Assembly: GCA_021648525.1 (NCBI GenBank)
Contig: JAKISP010000019.1
Coordinates: 1-63,922, forward strand
DNA from: Gammaproteobacteria bacterium
GTDB lineage: Bacteria; Pseudomonadota; Gammaproteobacteria; SZUA-140
Reading direction: 5' to 3'
DNA: 63,922 bases
The notes beneath the pieces are model-generated. The model was not told where the DNA came from. It searched no databases and saw only the letters and a program-made list of their open reading frames with translations. The translations under genes and the position numbers were made by a program. This document shows, piece after piece, positions 18,553 through 26,874 of this stretch (the stretch's first letter is position 1; each line of letters opens with the position of its first letter).

Positions 18553-19247
18553 ATAAAAGAGTCGATGAGTCAGTTGTGGTACCCGTTATTACCATTGATG
18601 GCCCTGGTGGTTCAGGAAAGGGGACGGTGAGCCGACGTATTGCACATCAGCTTGGATGGCATTTTCTTGATAGTGGTGCACTCTATCGCCTGGTAGCGCT
18701 AGCTACATTGAAACGCCAGATAGACCCCTCTGAAGAAAGTAAAATATCATTGATAGCCAGTCAGTTAGAAGTTGAATTTAAGGTTGATTCTGGTATTGGC
18801 GAGCCGCAAATTCTACTTGAAGGGACGCTGGTTGGTGATGAAATCCGTAGTGAACAGTGTGGTGATTCAGCCTCAAAAGTGGCGGCATTGCCTGCTGTTC
18901 GAGAAGCGTTATTGCAGCGGCAGCGAGATTTCAGGTGTTCACCGGGGCTGGTAGCTGATGGGCGGGATATGGGAAGTGTTGTTTTTCGACACGCTGAACT
19001 CAAAATTTTCCTTGATGCGAGTGCCGAAGAACGGGCTCAAAGACGCTATAAACAGTTGAAAGAAAAGGGGATGAGTGCTAATCTTGCGGCCCTTCTGGAA
19101 GAGATTCAGGTTCGTGATGCGAGAGACAGAAATCGCAGTGTGGCGCCCTTGGCACCAGCGGATGGTGCGATACTGGTCGATTCAACGACACAGGGAATCG
19201 ATGAGGTGGTCGCAGGTATTTTAGAAAAATGGTTTAAACTCATTTGA
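18549..19247 (+). CDS. cmk: Cytidylate kinase
   Basis: A 232-residue nucleoside monophosphate kinase that phosphorylates CMP and dCMP. The P-loop is DGPGGSGKGTVSRR (about 17-30), the NMP-binding DGRDMGSVVF segment is near residue 137, and RDARDRNRSVAPL is the lid region. Length and motifs match the family. It is coupled to aroA by an ATGA overlap and followed by a 169-base leader before rpsA that holds two inverted repeats. Confidence 0.96.
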   Translation: MNKRVDESVVVPVITIDGPGGSGKGTVSRRIAHQLGWHFLDSGALYRLVALATLKRQIDPSEESKISLIASQLEVEFKVDSGIGEPQILLEGTLVGDEIRSEQCGDSASKVAALPAVREALLQRQRDFRCSPGLVADGRDMGSVVFRHAELKIFLDASAEERAQRRYKQLKEKGMSANLAALLEEIQVRDARDRNRSVAPLAPADGAILVDSTTQGIDEVVAGILEKWFKLI

Positions 19248-19281
19248 GTAAGGGCCTTATCTGTATCGGACGTTCTTTGAT

Positions 19282-19297
19282 TTCGGCATATGCCGAA
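19282..19297. promoter_or_regulatory. Perfect 16-bp palindrome upstream of rpsA
   Basis: TTCGGCATATGCCGAA is a perfect two-fold palindrome with no spacer, 35 bases after the cmk stop. It is followed about 18 bases later by a short T-run (19314-19319). It could be a protein-binding site for control of rpsA, or part of a weak cmk terminator. No known factor is assigned. Confidence 0.4.
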
Positions 19298-19330
19298 CTG
19301 CAATTTTAGAGCGGTTTTTTAATTAAATAT

Positions 19331-19346
19331 AACCGTGTAAACGGTT
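19331..19346 (+). promoter_or_regulatory. Small hairpin in the rpsA leader
   Basis: AACCGT and ACGGTT enclose a GTAA tetraloop-like loop, 70 bases before the rpsA start. Structured leaders upstream of rpsA are known in gammaproteobacteria to mediate S1 autoregulation; whether this hairpin takes part is an inference. Confidence 0.35.
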
Positions 19347-19416
19347 TCAACAAGCGGGTTCGCTGCAAACGTTATTTTTGTTTGGCGTGTCTAAGTGAAT
19401 CAAGGGTTTTTAAATA

Positions 19417-21093
19417 ATGAGTGAAAGTTTCGCGCAACTCTTTGAAGAGAGTCAGGTAGAAAAATTAATGCGTCCAGGCGCCATCGTAACAGGTATTGTT
19501 ATGTCGGTTGGATCAGATGTGGTTGTAGTGAATGCAGGACTTAAGTCTGAAGGTGTCATTCCCCTTGAACAGTTCCTGAATGAAAAAGGCGAACTCGAAG
19601 TCGCGGTTGGCGATGAGGTTGATGTTGCCCTTGATGCAATCGAAGATGGTTTTGGCGAAACAAGACTTTCTCGTGAAAAAGCGAAACGTGCGAAACTTTG
19701 GGACGAGCTTGAAGGCGCCCTTGAAAGTAACGCGATTGTTACCGGTATCATCACTGGTAAAGTTAAAGGTGGTTTCACGGTTGAAATCGGCGCAGTACGC
19801 GCATTTCTTCCTGGTTCTCTGGTTGATGTTCGCCCAGTACGCGACACCTCATACCTTGAAGGTAAGGATCTGGAATTTAAAGTTGTTAAGCTTGATCGTA
19901 AGCGCAACAACGTGGTTGTTTCTCGCCGTGCAGTGGTTGAGAAAGAGAGCAGTGCAGAGCGTGAAGAGTTGCTGGCTAACCTTCAGGAAGGTCAGGTCAT
20001 TAAGGGTGTGGTTAAAAATCTTACTGACTATGGCGCGTTTATCGACCTGGGTGGTATTGATGGTCTGCTGCATATTACCGATATGGCATGGAAGCGTGTT
20101 AAACAGCCTTCAGAGATTGTTAACATTGGTGACGAGATCGACGTTAAGGTGCTGAAGTTCGATAAAGAGCGTAATCGCGTATCACTTGGCCTGAAACAGA
20201 TGGGCGAAGATCCATGGGGTAACCTGACTCGTCGCTACCCAGTCGGCCATCAGGTTTTTGGTAAGGTCACTAACATTGCAGACTACGGTTGCTTTGTTGA
20301 GATCGAAGATGGTGTTGAAGGTCTTGTTCACGTTTCTGAAATGGATTGGACCAACAAGAACATTCATCCTTCTAAGGTTGTTCATCTGGGTGATGAGGTT
20401 GAAGTTAAGGTTCTGGATATTGACGAAGAACGTCGTCGTATCTCCCTTGGTATGAAGCAGTGTTTCTCTAACCCCTGGGAAGAGTTTGCCTCTACCCATA
20501 ATAAGGGCGACAAGTTGACAGGTACGATTAAGTCTATTACTGACTTTGGCGTGTTTGTTGGCCTGACTGGCAGCATTGATGGCCTGTTGCATCTGTCTGA
20601 TCTATCATGGAACGAAGCGGGTGAAGAAGCGGTTCATGGCTATAAGAAAGGCGATGAAATTGACACCGTTATCCTGGCGATTGATCCTGAGCGTGAGCGT
20701 ATTTCACTGGGTGTTAAGCAGCTTGAGCGTGATCCATTCTCAAACTACGTTGCTGACCACCCTAAAGGTGAGATCGTTAAGGGTGTTGTGAGCGAAGTTG
20801 ATGCTAAAGGGGCTATTATCACTTTGGCTGAGAGTGTTGAAGGGCACTTGCGTTCATCAGAGATGTCGCGTGATCGTGTTGAAGATGCACGTACTGTTAT
20901 GACTGTTGGTGATGAAATTGAAGCACGTTTTATGGGCGTGGATCGCAAGAATCGTACTATTATGCTTTCTATTAAAGCGAAAGATGCATATGAAGAAGCG
21001 GCGGCTGTAAAAGATTACGGTCAGTCTGCCAGTTCAACGGGCTCGACTTCATTAGGTGATCTGTTGAAAGAGAAGCTGGAAGGCAACTCGTAA
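19417..21093 (+). CDS. rpsA: 30S ribosomal protein S1
   Basis: A 558-residue protein with six S1 RNA-binding domains in a row. Repeats such as [44 protein letters not shown] and [21 protein letters not shown] (each about 86-90 residues apart) are plainly visible from about residue 190 on. The first two, ribosome-binding domains are more divergent. S1 recruits mRNA to the 30S subunit. It lies between cmk and ihfB, the standard gammaproteobacterial order. Codon use is that of a highly expressed gene. Confidence 0.98.
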   Translation: MSESFAQLFEESQVEKLMRPGAIVTGIVMSVGSDVVVVNAGLKSEGVIPLEQFLNEKGELEVAVGDEVDVALDAIEDGFGETRLSREKAKRAKLWDELEGALESNAIVTGIITGKVKGGFTVEIGAVRAFLPGSLVDVRPVRDTSYLEGKDLEFKVVKLDRKRNNVVVSRRAVVEKESSAEREELLANLQEGQVIKGVVKNLTDYGAFIDLGGIDGLLHITDMAWKRVKQPSEIVNIGDEIDVKVLKFDKERNRVSLGLKQMGEDPWGNLTRRYPVGHQVFGKVTNIADYGCFVEIEDGVEGLVHVSEMDWTNKNIHPSKVVHLGDEVEVKVLDIDEERRRISLGMKQCFSNPWEEFASTHNKGDKLTGTIKSITDFGVFVGLTGSIDGLLHLSDLSWNEAGEEAVHGYKKGDEIDTVILAIDPERERISLGVKQLERDPFSNYVADHPKGEIVKGVVSEVDAKGAIITLAESVEGHLRSSEMSRDRVEDARTVMTVGDEIEARFMGVDRKNRTIMLSIKAKDAYEEAAAVKDYGQSASSTGSTSLGDLLKEKLEGNS

Positions 21094-21101
21094 GTTGATT
21101 C

Positions 21102-21158
21102 ATGCCTGGTTATCGCTTGTTATTGCAAATTGCTGCGTAACAGGCGATGATCAGGTAT
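21102..21158 (+). promoter_or_regulatory. Long stem-loop between rpsA and ihfB
   Basis: Bases 21102-21122 and 21138-21158 can pair over 21 positions with only G-U wobbles as departures (four of them), around a 15-base loop that itself contains GCAA-A-TTGC. Wobble-only departures suggest the RNA, not the DNA, is what matters. There is no T-run, so it is more likely a processing site, a 3' stabiliser for rpsA mRNA or a control element for ihfB than an intrinsic terminator. Confidence 0.6.
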
Positions 21159-21208
21159 ACATATAGTATGCAGTCGTGTGGCGCTTTATCTGTTTTGGGG
21201 CGGAATAA

Positions 21209-21514
21209 ATGACCAAGTCTGAATTAATTGAAATTATCGCGCAGAAGCAAAAGCATTTATCATATAAGGATATTGAATATGCTGTAAAAACCATGATTGA
21301 ACAGATGGCACAGTCGCTGGCGAGTGGTGAGCGGATCGAGATTCGTGGCTTTGGGAGTTTCTCTTTGCATTTTCGACCACCAAGAATGGGGCGGAATCCG
21401 AAGACGGGTGAGCCGGTACCGCTTTCAGGAAAGCATGTACCACATTTTAAGCCTGGTAAGGAATTGCGTGAGCGAGTGAATGAGAGTATCGGAACCACAA
21501 CGATTCAGGAATAG
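21209..21514 (+). CDS. ihfB: Integration host factor subunit beta
   Basis: A 101-residue HU/IHF-family DNA-bending protein. The N-terminus [13 protein letters not shown], the core [25 protein letters not shown] and the DNA-intercalating proline in the beta arm ([10 protein letters not shown]) are typical of IHF-beta rather than HU. It acts as heterodimer with IhfA in nucleoid structure and transcription. It follows rpsA as in most gammaproteobacteria. Confidence 0.96.
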   Translation: MTKSELIEIIAQKQKHLSYKDIEYAVKTMIEQMAQSLASGERIEIRGFGSFSLHFRPPRMGRNPKTGEPVPLSGKHVPHFKPGKELRERVNESIGTTTIQE

Positions 21515-21594
21515 CCCTGGTCTGTTAGTTTGACACTCTGTTCTAGAGAGTTTATCGGCTGGCAAAACTTCACATAGTAAAGGGGTGTGATGAG

Positions 21595-21828
21595 ATGATG
21601 AAAATATTTTTATTTATTTTTACTTTAGCAATTTTGGTGCTAGGCGCAAGCTTTACACTATTAAATGCAGATCCCGTTCAGGTGAACTACTATTTTGGAA
21701 CGGCGGATATTGCACTGTCGGTGATTTTAGTGGGCACACTGATTGCTGGTGCATTGATTGGTATTTCTGCGACGATGGGCAAGTTGCTTCGCCTTAAATT
21801 GCAAGTTTCAAAGTTGCGTCGTTCATAA
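21595..21828 (+). CDS. lapA: LapA-family inner-membrane protein (DUF1049)
   Basis: A 77-residue protein with two transmembrane helices: about 4-24 (FLFIFTLAILVLGASFTLLNA) and about 40-62 (IALSVILVGTLIAGALIGIS...), separated by the conserved NADPVQVNYYFGT loop, and a short basic C-terminus. LapA works with LapB (YciM) in controlling LpxC and LPS assembly. lapB normally comes next in this neighbourhood, but here a terminator and pyrF follow directly. A second ATG three bases on is an equally good start. Confidence 0.88.
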   Translation: MMKIFLFIFTLAILVLGASFTLLNADPVQVNYYFGTADIALSVILVGTLIAGALIGISATMGKLLRLKLQVSKLRRS

Positions 21829-21904
21829 TATTGCCTACTGTACATACTTTGAGGTTTTTCACAGGGTGATGTTTAGTAGCGTATGTTGATGTATTAATTA
21901 GAGA

Positions 21905-21929
21905 GCCTCATTTAGCGATGGGGTTTTTT
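21905..21929 (+). terminator. Rho-independent terminator after lapA
   Basis: GCCTCAT (21905-21911) pairs with ATGGGGT (21918-21924), two G-U pairs included, around a 6-base loop, followed by a run of six T. It closes the rpsA-ihfB-lapA unit 77 bases after the lapA stop. Confidence 0.65.
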
Positions 21930-21972
21930 ATTGCCTGAAATTCAAGGTGGAGATTGTGGTTGGAGGTTTGAT

Positions 21973-22713
21973 GTGGCAAGTGAAAAAGAAAAAAAAGTGA
22001 TTGATTCTAAATGTGTGATTGTAGCACTCGATTTTTCGGATTCAGGTGAAGTACTAGAGCTGGTGAGTGGACTAGATCCGAACAGCTGTCGCCTAAAAGT
22101 TGGTAAAGAACTTTATACGCACTGTGGGCCAGTTTTGGTAGAGCGATTGGCAGCGGATGGTTTTGATGTATTTCTGGATTTAAAGTTTCATGACATCCCA
22201 AATACAGTTGCGGGTGCGTGTGCCGCTGCTGCTGATTTAGGCGTGTGGATGGTCAATGTTCATGCGCTGGGTGGAAGACGTATGATGGAGGGGGCACGAG
22301 AAGCGATTACCCAGAAGTCTCATCAGCCTTTGTTGATTGCGGTGACTATTCTGACAAGTATGGGTGAGAGTGACCTACATGAAATTGGCTTGAATGGCTC
22401 TACTGAAGAGAATGTTGTTCGACTTGCTAAATTGGCTGAACAGTCAGGATTGAATGGTGTCGTCTGTTCACCGTTAGAGGTAGAAGTCTTAGACCGGCAG
22501 TGCGATGACGCATTTTATTTTGTTACTCCGGGGGTCCGGCCTGCTGGTACCGAAGCAAATGATCAAAAAAGGATTACAACCCCAGTCGATGCGCTTAACT
22601 CAGGGGCTAATTATCTCGTTATTGGGCGCCCGATAACGGCTGCAACTGATCCATTGGTAGCCTTACAGGCAATAAACAGCGATATAAGGTCCTCTTTTAT
22701 TCTATCTGCTTGA
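21973..22713 (+). CDS. pyrF: Orotidine 5'-phosphate decarboxylase
   Basis: A 246-residue OMP decarboxylase, last step of UMP synthesis. The barrel shows VIVALDFSD with substrate Asp, LKVGKELY, the catalytic FLDLKFHDIPNTV motif (Asp-x-Lys-x-x-Asp, about 67-79), VNVHALGG and TPGVRP. The GTG at 21973 is taken as start because GGAGG lies 6 bases before it; a TTG 42 bases upstream sits inside the terminator T-run and is unlikely. It follows lapA without an intervening lapB. Confidence 0.95.
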   Translation: MASEKEKKVIDSKCVIVALDFSDSGEVLELVSGLDPNSCRLKVGKELYTHCGPVLVERLAADGFDVFLDLKFHDIPNTVAGACAAAADLGVWMVNVHALGGRRMMEGAREAITQKSHQPLLIAVTILTSMGESDLHEIGLNGSTEENVVRLAKLAEQSGLNGVVCSPLEVEVLDRQCDDAFYFVTPGVRPAGTEANDQKRITTPVDALNSGANYLVIGRPITAATDPLVALQAINSDIRSSFILSA

Positions 22714-22770
22714 CAGCGAAATTTTTCTGCGGTTAGCTAGCAAAGTCGATATCAGGAAGTGTCGGCGTGG

Positions 22771-22789
22771 CCCTGTTAAAAGGGTTTTT
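22771..22789 (+). terminator. Weak Rho-independent terminator after pyrF
   Basis: CCCT (22771-22774) and AGGG (22780-22784 region) form a short stem around GTTAAA, followed by five T. The stem is only 4-5 bp, so efficiency may be low. It lies between pyrF and comEA. Confidence 0.4.
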
Positions 22790-22812
22790 CAGTTAATCAT
22801 AAGGAGGTGGAT

Positions 22813-23091
22813 ATGCGATATCTAAGGCAGTTACTATTAGTAGCTTTTCTATGTTTGGGTGCTCAATTTGCATTAGCGGGTACCATTGATATAAACAGTG
22901 CAAATGCAGAAGTCCTGGCGGCTGAACTTCATGGCGTTGGCGAAAAAAAAGCAGCAGAAATTATAAAATATAGAGAAGCGAATGGTGGCTTCAAATCAAT
23001 AGAAGAACTGATAAACGTAAAGGGAATTGGTGGTACAATTCTGGATCAGAATCGGGGGCGTATTGTGGCTGGTGTTGATGACGAGGAGTAG
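22813..23091 (+). CDS. ComEA-like helix-hairpin-helix protein
   Basis: A 92-residue exported DNA-binding protein. A signal peptide (MRYLRQLLLVAFLCLGAQFALA) is followed by IDINSANAEVLAAELHGVGEKKAAEII and FKSIEELINVKGIGGTILDQN, the two helix-hairpin-helix units of ComEA C-terminal domains. Such small periplasmic ComEA proteins bind incoming DNA in natural transformation. ATG 22813 is used, with AGGAGG five bases upstream. A ComEA-like gene also borders the O-antigen locus in Pseudomonas aeruginosa, though at the other end. Confidence 0.9.
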   Translation: MRYLRQLLLVAFLCLGAQFALAGTIDINSANAEVLAAELHGVGEKKAAEIIKYREANGGFKSIEELINVKGIGGTILDQNRGRIVAGVDDEE

Positions 23092-23130
23092 CGTCTCCCT
23101 ACTGTAACAAGTAATGATAGTGCAACAATT

Positions 23131-23161
23131 AGCTTCCGATGTAGCAATCGGAAGCTTTTTT
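23131..23161 (+). terminator. Rho-independent terminator after comEA
   Basis: AGCTTCCGAT (23131-23140) and ATCGGAAGCT (23147-23156) form a perfect 10-bp stem with the loop GTAGCA, followed by a T-run. It is the clearest terminator in the window and separates comEA from the polysaccharide locus. Confidence 0.9.
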
Positions 23162-23210
23162 ATATCTTAAACAGAGGTTGTGTTGCTAAGAAAAATAGCA
23201 GGAATGGGTG

Positions 23211-24260
23211 ATGGGAAAGGATAGTAGTGCTGAGGTGGCACGTCTCAGGCAAGAGTATTTATCGGATGCTGATGATGAAATAAGTCTCATTGAATTGTGG
23301 ATGATATTTGTTAGGCGCTGGAAAGTAGCGGCTGTAATTTTCTCTCTTTTTCTAGTGATAGGTGTTGTCATTGCATTATCTTCACCCCTAAAATATCAAT
23401 ATTCTACGACGGTAGAGATTGGAAGTTTTGAAACTAAAGCCGGTGCTCGTGCTTTTTTGGAGCCATTAAAAATGGTTCAAACAAACCTTGAGAATAACTA
23501 TATACCCAATATTGTTGAAAATATGAAGGCTACTCATTGGGCGTCACCTCAATCTGTCGATGTCAGTGTTGTTGGAAAGCATGTTGTAATCAAGAGCCTG
23601 GGGCGGGTTTTAGACTCTGCCGAAATCAAGCAAATGCACTTATCCGCTATCGATAAGGTTATTGAAGATCATCATGTGTTTGCTGAAAATAGAATGAAAT
23701 TACTTGAGCAGGAATATCGTCAGAAGAGTGAGCAATTCAGGCTGGCAAAAGAATTGACTGAAGCGCTTGATAGCAGGCAGAGTGATCTGCTAAGTAGTTC
23801 ACTGACATTACAAACTAAATTGAATAAAATACACGAATATATCACTGAAGTGAATAAAAACAGGTTTAGTAGTGATGTGGAAGAAAATAATATATTAAAG
23901 GCCCTGATGATAAGTCGAAAGCTAGAAGCGCATGAGGCGCGTTTACTTGCTATTGAAAATCGACTTTATGTTTCAACTCCTCAGGAGCTTGTGAATATTA
24001 AAAAAATGTTGGTAGATAATTATGAAAATAGCCTTGAAATTCAACTTTCATTAGGCGCCGTGACAGCTCAAATGGTTACTCAATTGCCTACGCAGTTAAT
24101 TGCACTGGCAGTTCGAGCTAAAAATCCATCTGGTATTGGCTGGCTAGCGACGGTGGTTTTATCTATGTTGATAGGGGTTTTTGTTAGTGTATTGGTTGTA
24201 TTTATATGTGAATTCATATCTAAAGCAAATGCAGCGGTGAGAAATGCAAATGGTACTTAA
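23211..24260 (+). CDS. wzz: Wzz-family O-antigen chain-length determinant
   Basis: A 349-residue polysaccharide co-polymerase with the Wzz layout. It has a cytoplasmic N-terminus (ISLIELWMIFVRRWK), a first membrane helix at about 38-60, a long periplasmic helical domain, and a second helix near 310-333 preceded by the AKNPSGIGWL proline motif. There is no C-terminal tyrosine-kinase domain. It controls the modal length of Wzy-polymerised chains. The ATG at 23211 is the start. It opens the polysaccharide locus right after a strong terminator, so a promoter should lie in 23162-23210. Confidence 0.85.
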   Translation: MGKDSSAEVARLRQEYLSDADDEISLIELWMIFVRRWKVAAVIFSLFLVIGVVIALSSPLKYQYSTTVEIGSFETKAGARAFLEPLKMVQTNLENNYIPNIVENMKATHWASPQSVDVSVVGKHVVIKSLGRVLDSAEIKQMHLSAIDKVIEDHHVFAENRMKLLEQEYRQKSEQFRLAKELTEALDSRQSDLLSSSLTLQTKLNKIHEYITEVNKNRFSSDVEENNILKALMISRKLEAHEARLLAIENRLYVSTPQELVNIKKMLVDNYENSLEIQLSLGAVTAQMVTQLPTQLIALAVRAKNPSGIGWLATVVLSMLIGVFVSVLVVFICEFISKANAAVRNANGT

Positions 24261-24299
24261 ATGGTCATTTTCTATGAGAGTGCCTCAAAGGGTCTGTAA

Positions 24300-25760
24300 A
24301 TGAATATTCAACCTGTCATTTTATCTGGTGGATCAGGTACTCGATTGTGGCCACTTTCCCGCGAACTTTTCCCAAAGCAGTTACACGCGCCTTTTGGTGG
24401 TAAGTTGACGTTGTTGCAGCATACGATAATGCGCTTAAAAGGCATTGAAACGTTGCATGATGAGGTGAAGGTTTTGCCTCCATTATTAGTTTGTAATGAA
24501 GAACATCGTTTTTTAGTTGCAGAACAAATGCGTCAGATTCAAACAGATACAAATGGATTGATTCTTGAGCCTGTTGGAAGAAATACAGCACCAGCCTTAA
24601 CACTTGCTGCGTTACATGCAGTGTCGGTCTCTGGTGATAGTGTGATGTTAGTGATGCCAGCTGATCACGTAATTCGTGATGTCGATGCTTTTCAGCACAT
24701 TATTTTTGACGGGGCACTTAAGGCTGCAACAGGCTGTACGGTGACATTTGGTGTGACACCAACCTTCGCAGCAACGGGTTATGGTTATATTAAACGAAGT
24801 AATGCCGCAGATAATGATGAGTATTCGGTCTCTAGCTTCATTGAGAAACCGGATGAGGAAAAGGCACAGCAACTATTTGAAGATGATAGTTACTCATGGA
24901 ATAGCGGTATCTTTATGATGAAGCCATCAATCTGGCTGGGGCAGCTCAGTCATTTTAGGAAAGATATGCATGACATCTGTAAGGAAGCGAGTGAGAAAGG
25001 TATAGCAGATGGGGATTTTCAGCGAGTGGATGGGCCTACGTTTGAAAGGTGTCCCAGTGATTCAATTGATTATGCGGTGATGGAGCACTTAGCTTCTGAC
25101 AAGTCGTTAATTGATGTTGATTCACGTCTATTGGTTATTCCATTGGATGCGGGATGGTCGGATGTTGGCGGATGGGCAAACCTTCAGGAAGAGGCCCCGC
25201 ATGATGAGCATGGTAATGCTATTTTGGGCGATGTCATCACGCATAACGTAAAAGACTCCTTGTTGTTATCTAGTCATCGTTTAATTGCTGGCGTTGGCCT
25301 GGATAGTCTGATCGTTGTTGAAACGGCAGATGCGGTGCTAGTTGCTAATAAAGATGATGCGCATCATGTGAAGGAGATTGTCGCGCAGTTGAAATTAGAG
25401 GGCCGGAGCGAGCACCAGATACATAAGCGAGTTCATCGCCCCTGGGGAGACTATGAGGGCATTGATCTTGGTGAGCGCTATCAGGTGAAACGAATTACAG
25501 TGCGGCCTGGGGCTTCATTATCACTGCAAATGCATCACCATCGTGCGGAACACTGGATTGTGGTGAGTGGCACCGCAAAGGTTACTCGTGGTGATGACGA
25601 GTTCTTGTTAAGTGAGAATGAATCGACCTACATTCCAGTTGGGGTCAAGCACCGACTTGTTAACCCAGGGCAGGTTTCCCTGGAAATTATCGAGGTGCAG
25701 TCAGGAAGTTATCTGGGAGAGGATGACATAGTGCGATTTGATGATGAGTATGGACGTTAA
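24300..25760 (+). CDS. manC: Mannose-1-phosphate guanylyltransferase/mannose-6-phosphate isomerase
   Basis: A 486-residue type II bifunctional enzyme giving GDP-mannose. The nucleotidyltransferase starts with LSGGSGTRLWPLSRELFPKQ, has the FVEKP-like motif FIEKPD, and the DAGWSDVGGWANL segment. A cupin-type isomerase domain occupies the C-terminal 120 residues (RPWGDYEGID, LQMHHHRAEHWIVVSGTA). It feeds the two Gmd proteins downstream. No phosphomannomutase (manB/algC) gene is seen in the window, so mannose-1-phosphate must come from elsewhere. Confidence 0.95.
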   Translation: MNIQPVILSGGSGTRLWPLSRELFPKQLHAPFGGKLTLLQHTIMRLKGIETLHDEVKVLPPLLVCNEEHRFLVAEQMRQIQTDTNGLILEPVGRNTAPALTLAALHAVSVSGDSVMLVMPADHVIRDVDAFQHIIFDGALKAATGCTVTFGVTPTFAATGYGYIKRSNAADNDEYSVSSFIEKPDEEKAQQLFEDDSYSWNSGIFMMKPSIWLGQLSHFRKDMHDICKEASEKGIADGDFQRVDGPTFERCPSDSIDYAVMEHLASDKSLIDVDSRLLVIPLDAGWSDVGGWANLQEEAPHDEHGNAILGDVITHNVKDSLLLSSHRLIAGVGLDSLIVVETADAVLVANKDDAHHVKEIVAQLKLEGRSEHQIHKRVHRPWGDYEGIDLGERYQVKRITVRPGASLSLQMHHHRAEHWIVVSGTAKVTRGDDEFLLSENESTYIPVGVKHRLVNPGQVSLEIIEVQSGSYLGEDDIVRFDDEYGR

Positions 25761-25767
25761 TTTTTAA

Positions 25768-26724
25768 ATGGCTAAACGTGCTTTGATTTGTGGTGTTTCA
25801 GGGCAGGATGGCGGATACCTGGCTCAGCTGTTGCTTGCTAAAGGCTATGAAGTTTTTGGCACTTCTCGTGATGCACAAATATCACCTTTTCAGAATTTAT
25901 CATTGCTAGGAATTAAGGATCAGGTCCGCTGCGAATCAATGAGCCTTAATGACTTTAGAAGTGTTATTCAGGTGTTGATTAATGTGGAACCTGATGAAGT
26001 TTATAATTTAGCAGGGCAAAGCTCCGTTGGCTTGTCATTTCAGCAGCCAGTGGAAGCGCTGGAGAGTATTTGTATCGGAACCCTGAATTTACTTGAAGCG
26101 ATACGTTTGACAGGGAAGAGCGTTAAGCTGTACAACGCGGGTTCAAGTGAGTGTTTTGGTGATGTTGGTGATAGTCAGGCGAATGAAAAGACACCGTTTC
26201 ACCCACGAAGTCCCTATGCTGTTGCAAAAGCAGCTGCTTTTTGGGAGGTGGCAAACTATAGAGAGGCATACGATCTATTTGCCTGTTCTGGAATTTTATT
26301 CAATCATGAGTCACCCTTAAGACCTGATCGCTTCGTTACGCGCAAAATAATATCAGCAGTCTGTCGGATTGCTAAAGAAAACGAAGGAGTGATTCGCTTA
26401 GGGAATATGGATATAAAACGTGACTGGGGATGGGCACCAGAATATGTTGAAGCCATGTGGTTGATGCTTCAGCAGGAACAGCCTGATGACTTTGTGATTG
26501 CTACTGGAGAAACCAATTCGTTGCAGGATTTTGTGGCAACTGCTTTTTCATGTATTGGACTTGATTGGCAAAACCATGTTGAGACTGATTCATCATTATT
26601 GAGGCCAACTGATCTGGCGGTGAGTAAGGGCGATCCGCAAAAAGCATTGAGGGTGCTCGGTTGGAAGGCAAAATATAAGATGAAAGATGTTGTGAAAATG
26701 ATGGTCGATTCTGATATGGCTTGA
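25768..26724 (+). CDS. GDP-mannose 4,6-dehydratase family protein, short paralogue
   Basis: A 318-residue short-chain dehydrogenase/reductase of the Gmd branch. It has NAD(P) loop GVSGQDGGYLAQLLL, the SSECFG triad segment, YAVAKAAAFW catalytic Tyr-x-x-x-Lys, and the GDP-mannose-binding NHESPLRPDRFVTRKI and GNMDIKRDWGWAPEYVEAMW motifs. It is about 40 residues shorter than the Gmd encoded immediately downstream and lacks that protein's insert after the cofactor loop (the [17 protein letters not shown] region). It may be a second 4,6-dehydratase or a GDP-4-keto-6-deoxymannose reductase-like relative. The spacing to manC is 7 bases. Confidence 0.8.
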   Translation: MAKRALICGVSGQDGGYLAQLLLAKGYEVFGTSRDAQISPFQNLSLLGIKDQVRCESMSLNDFRSVIQVLINVEPDEVYNLAGQSSVGLSFQQPVEALESICIGTLNLLEAIRLTGKSVKLYNAGSSECFGDVGDSQANEKTPFHPRSPYAVAKAAAFWEVANYREAYDLFACSGILFNHESPLRPDRFVTRKIISAVCRIAKENEGVIRLGNMDIKRDWGWAPEYVEAMWLMLQQEQPDDFVIATGETNSLQDFVATAFSCIGLDWQNHVETDSSLLRPTDLAVSKGDPQKALRVLGWKAKYKMKDVVKMMVDSDMA

Positions 26725-26781
26725 TGAGATGGAGAGTGCTAGTAATGGCTGAGGGTTTGAAAAAGAAGGTATCATTAGGTG

Positions 26782-26790
26782 TGCTATAAT
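26782..26790 (+). promoter_or_regulatory. Candidate extended -10 promoter upstream of gmd
   Basis: TGCTATAAT matches the extended -10 consensus TGnTATAAT exactly, 85 bases before gmd in the only sizeable gap (150 bases) in this part of the locus. No good -35 box is at 16-18 bases, as expected for extended -10 promoters. Confidence 0.4.
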
Positions 26791-26874
26791 TTGGCACCGG
26801 AATTGGGGCTGCTATATGTGTTTCTCCAAAACCAGTTGAAAAGTACGCACTAGATACGATCGTTAAGGATTGAG

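Noticed and set aside
26785-26790. TATAAT with a TTGAAA at 26757 as a classical promoter
   Set aside because: The spacing is 22 bases, too long for a sigma-70 promoter; only the extended -10 reading was kept.
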